64,000 bases of DNA from Dicaeum eximium (lineage: Eukaryota > Chordata > Aves > Passeriformes > Dicaeidae): the NCBI GenBank assembly GCA_013396995.1, contig VWZP01002402.1, positions 1,199,538 to 1,263,537 of the forward strand. Reading direction: 5' to 3'. Below the pieces are notes generated by a model. It made no database searches and was not told the DNA's origin. It worked only from the letters and a program-made list of their open reading frames with translations. Shown piece by piece: positions 12,222-24,200 of the stretch. The position numbers were made by a program, and so were the translations under genes. The number at the start of each line of letters is the position of its first letter. The first letter of the stretch is position 1.

Positions 12222-15200
12222 CTGTAAGGAAGGGAAAAAAGAAGCATGTCAGCCAAAGCTGTACCAGACTAAAGATGATTCCTTAATTTCTCTTTCCTCC
12301 TACCCACTAAAAATGGTTCTAAAATAAATAAGTGCATTTCTAATGTCTTCCCTTTCCTCCCAGGATAAGAACCTAAAGCATTCAAGCACCTGAATTCCAA
12401 GACAATTAGATTTTCACAATAAGCAATAAGTTAAAAAAAATACAATCAATCCCTTCAATTACTCTATATATCTGACAAATGGTTAGTAATACAGTGTTTG
12501 TTACAGTGCACTGGGGAACTTGGAGCCATGAAAAGAGAAGAATACATGTTTACATTTTTGTTTTGTGTAACAACCACCTCACACATGATTTAGGTAAAAT
12601 TTTGTTCTTCAGGCTTCCAAGGGAGTGTCTGAGCTTCCACTTGCACTCCTGCATTAGGAGAAAGTTGACAGCAGGAGAGAAATAAACCATTTCTACAGTA
12701 TAAAGAGGGCACTAGCAGTGTTACTGCAGATTTGTGTCCTGGGCCACTGAGCCCTTCACTATATTGATTTGCAGGCTGGACAAAGGGGTGCACCAAACTT
12801 TGAAACCACCATTCCCAAGCTTCTGTGTGTAATAAAGAGAAAGAACTGACTCAAAAGCATTGCAGGAGGTTTGTTTGCAAGTGAGTAGCTGATGAACAAC
12901 GCAGGAGCAGAGACTTGGGTTCAGTGCAGTGTAAAGCAACGTACTGATACAACCCTAACTAAAAATGAATAAAAGAAACACCCTGGTGTAACTATCCCAG
13001 AAACCCCACGCATCTTAGGCATAGACTTCTTCCAAAGGAAGTATTTTAAAAACCCAAAAAACCCTCAAGTAAACCTTTGGGATAGCAGCTATAAAAACAA
13101 AGAGCATTAAGCAATTAAACACCTTACCTAAACTATCAAAAAACCCATTACAATAAAACTCCTAAAAATAAAAAAAACCTATTACCACCTCAACAGTGCA
13201 CTGCCAACAATATAAAACAACTCAAAATGCCAAAATCCCCATCCAGAAAATAATCCATAAACTGAAAAGCCAAAAAAATAATAAAACCCACTCACCCTTC
13301 AACAACCCCATTTAACCTATACACAAATTGAAAAACAAAAATTAACTATAGATGATCATACCTTGAATAAAGTGACTCCACCACTAAGCACTACCATACC
13401 AAACATACTAAAATTCCAATACAAACTAAAATCCAAAACAACAAAGTAATATACCACTATTAACACCGCCAATACATTTTTTAACACACAACACATAATC
13501 CAAAAAATAAAAAAAGCCTATACTAATTTCCTTTTAATTAAACTTACTCTATAATAAAATAATAACCATATTACTTAAATTCATTAAGTAATAACCATAT
13601 TACTTAAATTCATAAACCTTCATAGCTTTCTAATCCCTAAACTTTTAAAAAATTTGAATACCTTTCTATCCCTAAACTTAATCTCTTATCCAAAAATAAC
13701 TCAAATTTTATCCCTAACACAAAATTTTTACAATAAAAAATATACAATACACCTAAAATCAACTACCTCAAAAATAAACACAATCCCACCATCTACCATA
13801 AACTAATCCAAACACACTAAAAAAGTAAAACTCCAAAACATTTACAATACAACAACATTATATAAAAAAAACACAACAAAAATTATCCAAATTCTCCTAA
13901 AAAGCAATTTAGCCATCAAAAAACCCCCAAAATTAAAAAATCTACTCAAAAATCAACTCGTAAAAATAAAATAACAAAATAAACAACATCAAACTCCCAC
14001 CAAAATCATCAACAAAATCACAATATCTCCACCAACCAACAAAAAAACCACACAAACTTTCCTAAACACCATAAACTTTAAAAAAAAACCATATTCCTAA
14101 ATACAACCAAGTTATATACCCTCTCTATCTAATCATCCACAAAAGAACCACTTCCCAATAAAACCTTAAACAACAACAAACCTTTACCCAAATCCAACAA
14201 AAAAATCACTCATACAATAACCCTTAACCCAATCAAAACAAAACCAAATATAAAAAACATACTCTACAACCAAAAGCCATAATCTATTCTAAACACTTGA
14301 ACAAAAAATGCCTAATAAAACTCTAAATCAACCACTAAAATTCTGAAACCAAAATTACAAAAAATCTAAAACCAACTACACTCCAACAATAAAAAAATTA
14401 ACAACCTATAAAAAAATCCAAAGCACCTCAAAAATAATCAACACTAAACCACAACTCTTCCTAACACCCCAACTACCACTACTAAAATAATTAAAAACAA
14501 AAATTCCCTCTACCCACCATACCACCAATACCACATAAAACAAATAAATTACCCTCATCACACTAAACACCCATATTAAAAACTAAATCACTCTAAACTT
14601 TTAAAAATAATTAGAAATTAACCTAAAAATAAAAACTTCAATCTCATAAACAAAAGTGACAAAAAGAAATAACACAAACTAAGAAAAACTCCACCATAAA
14701 CCCAACCACCAAAAAAAACCCACATTATACCATTTTTACTAATAATTTACATTATAAAAAGGAAACAAATATAAAAAACACCCACACAACAAATTACAAA
14801 AACTACTAAAAAAAAATCAAACCAACTTACTAAACTCAAAACCATTCAACTAACCCTAAACATTACAAAAAAACCCCCAAAACTCTACTTCTACACTAAT
14901 TCATAAATCACCAATACTCTTTAAAAATAACTAAACTAATAAACAACATAAAAAACCCCAATTTAAACTACTAAAAAATAAAAAAAATCACTTTCAATAT
15001 AAAAAAACTATCTCTAAAAATCCACCATATAAATAGCCATATCCCCAAAAATCAAATTATTTAAAAACTCATCAAAACAACAAACAAATAAATCAAACTA
15101 CAAAAATAAAAATACCAAAAACAAACTTAAATTAATGACACAAAAAAATTATTCCTAACTCACTAAACCCAAATTACCTCAAATCATCAAAATAAAAATA

Positions 15201-18200
15201 CCACTTATAAATAAACACAAAACTAAAAAATAAATTTAACCATAAACAATATCTCTCAAATTATCCATAACTATAAAGCATATACTGCTATCAAGCAAAC
15301 AATTAAAACCCCTATAATATAATAAACAATAATCCAAATATAAATATAAAAAACCTAACAAATTAACTACATCACACTATCCCAAACACACCAAAATAAA
15401 CACTATATACTCACAGTAATAAAAACCACACAAAATAACTAAAAACCTACCCTATACCACACACTACAACCCATAACATCATCCTAAACCTTAAAAACCA
15501 AATCCTTTGAAACCCTAATACCCCTAAAAAAATTAAATCAAACAACAAAACTCATTTCAAAAACAACCTTATCACACCTAAACTATAAAACATAACATTA
15601 AATAAATATACCATATCCCCTACCATACACAACTACAAACCAAATTTTAAAATACAATAAACTATTAAAAACTACATTAAAAAACATTAAATAAGAAATC
15701 TTTCAAAAATTAAAACCATCTAAGAAAAACCACCTAGTTAATTAACACCCAAAATTCCACTAACCAAACAAACCCTACCCAATCTAAACCCCTCCATACA
15801 ATAAACAAAAATAAAATCCCAATAATACATACCAAAAATTTATTTAAAAGAACAATTTCAATAAATTCTACCTCAAATACAAACAAACCCATTCATAAAA
15901 TTATCTTTACTCAAAAACCAAATTACACATAATAAATAATACAAAAAATCCCACAATATTTCCCCCAAAAAATCTAATTATTAAATAAAAACTATATATA
16001 AATATCAGTACCATCATCTATATATAACTATATACTGTATATATATATTTATAAAAGTATATATTAATTTTATAAATAAACTAACAATATAAAAATAAAA
16101 AATAAAATACCCCAAAATAACTGTATAATACTATATTATATCCCCATTAATCTATTTAACCCAAAAATAAATTTTACATCTTTAAAATTAATTATAAAAA
16201 CAAAAAATAGAACAAAAAAAACCCCCAGACAATTTATGTTCAAAAACTACTCATTGCTCCACATTCCAACTCCTAAACTATATTATCTACAACACAAACA
16301 AACAAAACAAAACTCTCCTTTACTTTTAATTCATTTTTAACTAGCTAAAAAAAATTTCCTAAGCTATAATTTTTTCTTTTTTCTAAAGTTATTGAAACCT
16401 ACTCTAAACACCCAAAAAACCACCAACTCATACCTATAACCAAACCAAACCTAAACCACATTTCTAACACAAAAAATCTAATAAAAAACTACAACCCACA
16501 AAAAACTTTCTAAATATATAATCTCTTCTAAAACAAGAAAACATTTTATCATTTAATATTATTCATTTTTACAGTAATAAATACTTTGCCTATTAAATAA
16601 ACAATTTTTGCTATTTTCGCCAAAGAAATCTTTTCCCAAATCAATTTTAAAAACCCACTTAAATCTACTTTCTAAGAAAAACCCTTTAAAAATTTTCTCC
16701 CAAATGTACCCTGAACCAAAACAAATACTTTTTTTGTATTTGTTTTGTACACATGTCTAATGTGGGGTTGATGGACAGAAGAGCTGCTGATTTGATAAAC
16801 CAGCTGAGCTCATGCCATGAGGGTTGTCTGCCACCAAAAGGAAAGGAAAACTTTTGTTTGCTGGCTTCTGCCACTCCTGAAACGCACTGGAGTCTTTTAA
16901 AACTCATTCTAAGATGCACGTGGGGGGGGTTGTAACCTAAACTAAGTCATGGCATGAGCCCAAGGTGAGTGGCTAGAGCAAGAGCTTCCTCTCAGCAGCA
17001 GGAAGCTGCTCTTCTGGCTAATGAGATCACAGAAGGTGCACCCTGGGTGAGCTGTTAGTCCCCAAGGAATTAAATCACAAGATTTGGTAGCTCTGAGAAA
17101 ATGGCAAGGCTGACTCATGACACCACTGAATTGGGAAGTCCATGAGCTGCAGAGTGCAGGGTGAAGGTTAACCTGTACCTAGAGGGGTTTTGCCTGGAGT
17201 TCTCACCACCTTCTTACTTAAGCCTTGTCAGCCTCCTTGGTCCTGCTCTTGGGGTCTAAGTGGGTTTGACAGTGATGGAACCAACACCCCTATACTGTGG
17301 TAAGCCTGTATGCTCCAGCCCTTCCAGCTCTTTGGTGTATTGAAGGTGAAAGTCTGAGGAAACTACTTGGATTTATGTGCCAGACTATCCTCCAGTTCGT
17401 TTGCATTTTGGACAAGATCCGCTCACTAACCTGCACTCACTAAACATCTAATTTTGTTACTACCTCACAGGTCCTTCACCCCCATTCTGGGTCCTTTTTA
17501 GGAACCTTAATTTTCATCTTTTTCAGTAAGCAAACTCGTGTCTCACTGACCCCTGAAGCCCTACTCATGCATTTGGTCAGGGAAGGTTGGAAGTTAAAAA
17601 GCCTTTTTCCAGCTGACAAGGAGGAAGGGAGGTCATCACTGTCCTTGGCTTGAAAATCATGTCTTGTATCTGTGTTCAGATCCCTGTTGATGACACTGTC
17701 TAGTCCTGTTCTATATTAAAAGAGAAATACTTTGCCTTCCCCCCAGCCTTATTCTAGTCCCATGTGGGCAGAGTTTGAATTCATATGTCACACATGCCCG
17801 GAGATCTGAGCATTCACCTAATCTCTGCACTGCGACTGAGCAGAGAACGGAGAGCTGATCTCATCAGCAACTGAGTCCCAGTTAACAGAAGTCACTAGAA
17901 CACAAGCTCCTGCCTCTGGCTCTAAATGTGTGAGGGATGCCAAGACATCCCACCTCAGACATGTATATTTGCTGAATTGCTTGGAAAGAAAAACCATGGA
18001 GTTAATAGTCAATGGAAACCATAAAGAGATGCACATGGATCCCTCGCATCCTGTAAGAGCTGTGTACGATCACCTGCAACTCTAGAAAAGAACAGTAGAC
18101 TTGAAGAATTTTGAGGCTCTAACCTATGCCCTTCTAAGCCTTTTGGCTGTATCTCCAGGAAGTTATGACATTTAGATCGTTTCCATGATTCCAACAGAAC

Positions 18201-21200
18201 AGACAAATCACTGGCAGGTGACGCACAGCAGCATCCCAGAGGAGCAGGAGCCCTTACCAAGCCCCGGCCGGCGGCGCGATGGTTGTGAATGATGGCATCC
18301 CAAGGTGATTCATCAAAAGTCTTCCTGTCACAGAGGTTGAGCAGCTGGCTGACACTGCGGTGCAGAGAGCCGGGCGAGTACGTGCGGCTCAGCTGGCCCT
18401 GGCTCGGCCTCCTCCCGCCAGCCGCCACGCGGAAACTGCGGTTGCTCGTGGGAGAACCAGCCCCTGGGATTTTCGTATCTGCTAGTCCCTGGGAGGTAGA
18501 CACAAAGTAATAAGTTAAAAAAAAAAAAAAAAGGGCATGGTTTTAAATAATTTAGCTGAACAAAAACAAAGCAGGAGTGGAAGAGAACAGAGAAAACCAT
18601 GCCTCAAAATCATGCAGTTATAAACAGAAGACAAAAACCCCAGACCTTTCCCCAGTGTAGAACAATCATATTATTAAAAACAAACAATCCACCAGGATTT
18701 TCCCAGCTTTTTTNNNNNNNNNNNNNNNNNNNNNNNNNNNNNNNNNNNNNNNNNNNNNNNNNNNNNNNNNNNNNNNNNNNNNNNNNNNNAAGTACCAACA
18801 AGCAGAAGTCCAAAGATTTTTGATTATCAGAATGATAGCCTAGACTTGCACAGCAAGAGGATGTTTGCAGACTTTTTCATGACCAGAGGAAAAAATCATC
18901 CACCCACCAGAAGAAACATGCAGTGTCAGATGCCTTTGTGCATGCTTGAGTCACCTGACACACCACACGTCTGGCCACTCTGCAAGCTGAGGACTCTACC
19001 TCAAAGTGCGTCGTGTATCTTTTGAGAGTGACACTGCTCGATGAATCGGACGTGTCAGCAATAGTTTCAAACTGAGATTAAAGAGAGGGAGGAAAAGCAT
19101 TAGGGCAGGGCAAGGTGCAGTGTAGGTGTAGCTGACAGAGGGTGTGAATTAGCTGCAGCTCTGTGAGGGAGAGCACTATCAGCAGGATGTGAGGGAGTAG
19201 AGGAATTGGCAAAGACCAAGCACTATTTAATTTTTAAGTGGTCAAGTACTGTGTGAGCAGCCAGCATTACTTGCCACGACCTCACTAACAATTGTAAAAC
19301 AAGAAATTTTGCCACTCCATAGTAGCTCTGTCCTAACTTCTCAAATCAGTCCTTCAAGTGCTGCACTAAAAATCTTCCTTTCTATTAAGTCCATAAGCTG
19401 CTGGAAGAAGAAAAAGAAAAAAACAATAACAAAATAAAAATAAAAGAAAAGAAAGGGCAGGAACATGAAAAGGAATTGTGCAGGCATGCCAATAGCAAAG
19501 ACATTTTAAAGTCAAGAGGAATAACACAAGATGACAGACTGTAGAGGAAAAGGAATCAAAACCATGAGACCAAAAAAAAAAGTTTCTTATGCTCTTAGCC
19601 TTTGCCAGGAGAAGGGGCACACTAGAAATCCCATTGTTTCCAAGAGCTTCTTGGTTGAGGCACAGATGCAGTGTCTTGGCACCGAGACAAGAAGGAACAG
19701 AATGCGTGAAGGATGCAGGAGTCACTATGCTGCTTGATGGTGCTCACAGGAAAAAGAAGCTGAGAATTGACAAGAAGAATCATCTCACGGCCTGTGCCTG
19801 GAAGAAGCATGGAAATGGAAGGCATGGCTGCTCCCATTCTCAATCCCATACCAATTGCCATATTCCTTTTGCTTTTTCAAGGGGTAGGATAGCACTACTA
19901 CTCTGCTATGTGATCGAACGTGGTTTTTATGTGTTCTTTTTCAGAGTTATAACTTCTCATGATAAAAAGCCTTCCTCTTTATCACTTCCCAGCCAGCCTT
20001 CCTCCCACTGCTCTGGTGGTCCCACTGTGGGTCTACATGCACAAACACATGTGCATTTTGGGAAGATCCCTAGCTTTTTCCCTGATTACTCTCACTCTAC
20101 TCCAAACCTCCCTGGCATGCAGCTTGTCCTAGAGCAGTCCAGCTGGGTGGTAGATGGATACTGGCAAGAAATAAAGGCTCTCCCTAAGTCTTGTTCTTTG
20201 CAGGCATATCTCCTGGATACCTGACAAAGACTGTCAGATTGATCCTGGTTAGCCATCCACAGCAGGCAGCTGGGAACACAGGAAAGGTTCCTCTGAAAAG
20301 CACATTTTATCATCTACCTTCTCACAGCATGCCAAAGGCTTCTCAGCTCTACTACATATTTCAGCTAACATGAGGTGACAGCAATGCCTTCCCATTTTCT
20401 GTGACTCCAGATTCAAAGTTTGTCTTAGGCATTAGAAGCATTTCAGAGCCTGCAGACCAGGTGTCCCAGGGCTCTGTTTGGACTGAGCACTTGTAACCTT
20501 GCTCTGTGTGCCCATGCAGACATGGCCCATATGGGACCGGACAGTCCTTTCCCTACATAAACAGCCTCCATTTGGTAACCAAGTGTACAACAAAATGTTG
20601 GAGGAGGATGGAAAAGTCTGTCTGTGTGTGTGTTTGATAGGCAGGTATCATGGATATACATTGGTTGCATTTTTCCAAACGTACCGGATGGGTTTCACCT
20701 GATGAATACACACTCATTGGTGATGTTCTTTTCTGGAGTGGAACTAAAGGAGGCCTGTCTCGTGCATAGGGTTGCTTGTGGACCTTCCTCTGAAGAATTA
20801 AGGAGAGCAGAATAGCCAAGAGGATCAAACCTAGAACTACCATCAGCACTGCAAACCACAACTCGTTGTAGAATTTTGCACGTTTGGACTCTTTGTCCTT
20901 CTCTCCAGGTGTTGTCAAGATCAGACCTGTAAAAAGAGGAATTAGGGGAGAAAGGGACAGTTATTTCAAGAAGCATTTAACAATATGCCATCCCTTTCCT
21001 TGCTAATAAATTAGGCAGAAATTTAAGTAATTTTGTCGTCATGTGCTTATTTGCACTTATGTTCAAGGTGGCATAATGGTTCAATATGCTAGCGGGCTGC
21101 AATAAAAAACTTACTACCCTCAAGAGACCCTGCTTAAAGCTCTGGCATTGCTGCTTAGGCTGGAAATCACCACTGCATCAGCAGCTCTTCCGAAAGGAGG

Positions 21201-24200
21201 TGGTGGTGGTGGAATGTGAGGAAAAAAGGGTTCTCCAAGTAACCTTGAGGAGTGGAAATTACTACAGTAATTTCAGAGTGGTACAGACAGAGGACATTCT
21301 CTCCAGAACAACTGCGCAGCTACAGGCCTGTGCAGTTAACAAAAGAGAGGGAGGAAGGCTTTAACACATTAATACAAAAGCAAGCAAAATGAAACATTTT
21401 ACTGTTCCTTTCCCCCACCTGCTAGAAAACAAAACAGTCACTTGGTTGGCTTTGCTTATACACAACAAAAAGTAAGAAATCTCAGTGACGGTATTTCCTG
21501 GTTATTTGGAATCCTACATATATATATAACCAAACTCTTGGACAAGGAATTTTCAGCACCTTTGCTTTCAAGCCTTCTCTGCATGTTGTCCACAGTGCCA
21601 TTCAAGTTTTCAATAGACTCTGGGTAAAAGCAGCAATCAAAAGAACAAAAGGGCAGAGTGTGAAAGTGGTGGATGTAGAGCAACGGGAAACATTTTATAA
21701 TGCCTTTAAGGCAGCATTGCCTGAAATTCTGCAGGATAATGGAGTGAAAGCATGAAAAGGGATATAAGGGAAATGCAGAGTAAAGACTAATTGCAAATAT
21801 AAGGCAAATCTATTTTAAAAAGCTGGACAAGATGCTACACAAAAAAGAACTTAATTAAACCAGTTAATTAATTCAGTTAGAAACAGTTCAAACAAGAAAC
21901 TTAGCAGAAAAAAGCACAACATTTTAGAGCAATATACTTAGGTAAAAATAAAAGAAGAAATATTATATATCTGAGAAGAGGATATGAAGCTAATCATGAG
22001 AATTGTCCCACTCCTAGAAGTGTTCAAGGCCAGGCAGAATGGGGATTTAAGCAACCTGGTCTAGTGGAAGTTGTCCTGCATGGCAGGGGGTTGGAAGTAG
22101 ATGATCTTTAAAGTCCCTTCCAACCCAACCATTTTATGATTTTATGAAGTTTAGACTCAATGACCTTAAAGGTCCTTTCCAACCTAAAGGAATCAGTAAT
22201 TCTGTGATGTAAAGAACAGAAATCCGTGCATGGCAAAAAAAAGCACGTTACCTACATACCTCACACACAAAGCACTAAGGAAGCTCCTGATACTGCAGTG
22301 AGATGCCATCCTCCCTGGCATGCACTAATACCAAATTTCAAGCACAAACACATCAAATGAACAGGTGCTAGGTAATTTCTTCATGTATTTACCAACTCCC
22401 TCTCCAGCGTTGTACTTGATGACTGGTGTCATGGCACTCCCTTCATCGGTGATGCAGGTCACTTGAAACAAAAAGGCTGAGCAAAAAAAGATAGAAAATA
22501 CTGTCAGCAGCAGAAATAAAAATTTTTTAGGTACTGCTTTTTCACCATTATTTACCAGCAAACAGCCAGGTCTAAAAAAAAAGGCAGGAATAGCACATAA
22601 CCCATCAAAATCCACCTGAGTCCCATATTAGAGCTTCACAATTCTTTACACATTGGTCTTGAAATTCTAAAACTATGAACCATGGCAGATCATAAGCAAT
22701 TGTCACTATGATGTTGCTACAAATTATGTTCCTCTTTCACTACTCAATTCTTCCTCTTCCAATATAACTGGCAACTTTAAATTTTTTCATCACTTTGCAC
22801 TAAATCTCTCATACTTCATTCATGGCTAAAACAAACATATTAAGAACATTTGAATAAAAACAAATAAAGAAACTATTAGCACTATTGTAGTAATCAGGAA
22901 GACAAAAAATAAATTACAAAATTCTTTGACATACAAAATCCCAATGTTATAAAAACAGAAAACATTTTTCTTGCTGCTTTTTCTTTTCCTTTTCCCCCCT
23001 CTGTTGATAGTTTCCTTTTATTTTAAAGACTGTAAATTTCTAAAATGAAACTGTATTTCAAAACACGGCTGTTTCCAAGAGCTACTGGCTTAATTTGATT
23101 CAAATGAAAATTCAAGCCCCAGTCTTTCCTGAAACTGAAGATTTCTATACATTTCCCTGACTGTAGCCCTGAAGGATAGAATTAAAACACAACTCCAGGG
23201 TTTGGGAAAGCTTGAACCCCACTGTGAATTGAAACAGTCTCACCCACTCAGATAATGTTTAAGAGGAAACTTAGCTCTATGGATTTTTTTCAAGGATTTG
23301 CTTAGATACATTTTGGTGTGCCTGTACGCTCCTTTGGTCTTAGCTTGGGATTGCAATGGAGAACTTTTTTAAAGTTCAGCATACAACACTCATTAATTTA
23401 GCCCAACAGCCTCTCCCAGAGAGGGAGCTGTAGGGAACTGACTTTTGTCAGATGTCCTTGGCAAGTAGAGCTCGGTGTCGAAGCCGCTGTAGATGCGCCG
23501 CCCGCTCTCCGTCAGCGCGTACTCCTTCAGGCGCCCGTTCAGCACGAAGGTGCGGCTCCAGTCGATGTGGATGGTGGATAAATTGCTGGACACGGAGAAC
23601 GGAGCCAGGTACCGAGGTGCTGCAGAACAAGGAAGAAGAGCTCATTTCTAGCCAACAGGCTAGAAGGGATTTGGTGACTGAGTTATACAGCAAAAAGAGA
23701 TTCTCCAGGATACAAGCTCTCTGCCACATGCACTCCCTCTCTCTCATATCCATGTATATGATTTGGGAACATACAAGAAAAAAAGAAAGATCTGCTGTAG
23801 CATGCCAGCAGATCTAAGCACTGAAAAGCAGAGATGTAGCCTGAAAAGAAATATTGAACTCCCTTCCCTTTGCTTTTGTGTATGTGGTACTGGCACTAAA
23901 ACTCTATAAATTAAGTTCCAGCTTAAGGCAGAGGACAGGGAGACGCAGGAGGTTGTGCAAGCCTGACTGCACCAGGCTGGGCTGTGGGAACTGCTACGAA
24001 GAGGGTTCTTTTGCAAGCCCCAAGAAATTGCCGAGATCATCTTAACACATGCACATACATGAAAACATAGGGTTTCAGAAAAGTGAGAACAGATGGCATG
24101 CAGACAGAAAAGAAACCCAGAACTCACTTCAGGGAGGAAGAGTTCATCAGTTGAGCTCAACAGCTTGCTGACAAAAAACTTCCTTTAAGTTTGAGGTTGT

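Larger units (their letters stand above)
12960..16740. other. G-depleted tract (apparent strand-wide G-to-A conversion)
   Basis: On the + strand G falls to about 2% between 13141 and 16680 (my eye count is about 68 G in 3540 bases). A is near half and C and T look ordinary. This equals normal intron DNA with nearly every G read as A, i.e. C to T on the - strand. Many 60-base lines have no G at all (for example 13681-13800 and 13981-14100). GG occurs about once and CG about three times. The low-coordinate edge is gradual (12960-13140); the high-coordinate edge near 16740 is sharp. It is wholly inside the last USH2A intron. No gene is seen in it. It could be a sequencing or assembly artefact. 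Confidence 0.85.
12222..18257 (-). other. USH2A: Last USH2A intron
   Basis: This 6.0-kb intron lies between the cytoplasmic-tail exon and the PDZ-motif exon. It holds the G-depleted tract (12960-16740). Both flanks (12222-12950 and 16745-18257) have ordinary composition, and I see no exon or repeat there. Confidence 0.85.

Noticed and set aside
12960..16740. G-poor tract as satellite, telomere, viral insertion or CRISPR-like array
   Set aside because: There is no periodicity apart from one short duplication, no TTAGGG or CCCTAA arrays, no regular spacers, and no coding frame of viral type on either strand.
19589..20224. 211-codon open frame on the + strand
   Set aside because: Lies in a USH2A intron, antisense. 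It has no recognisable domain and no splice or promoter context, so it is probably chance.
22010..22209. CR1 tails as a possible exon or small RNA
   Set aside because: The sequence is the standard CR1 3' end with its terminal short repeats.
22325..22615. A 96-codon open frame on the - strand as one exon
   Set aside because: A clear pyrimidine tract and donor limit the exon to 22393-22476, which fits both phases.
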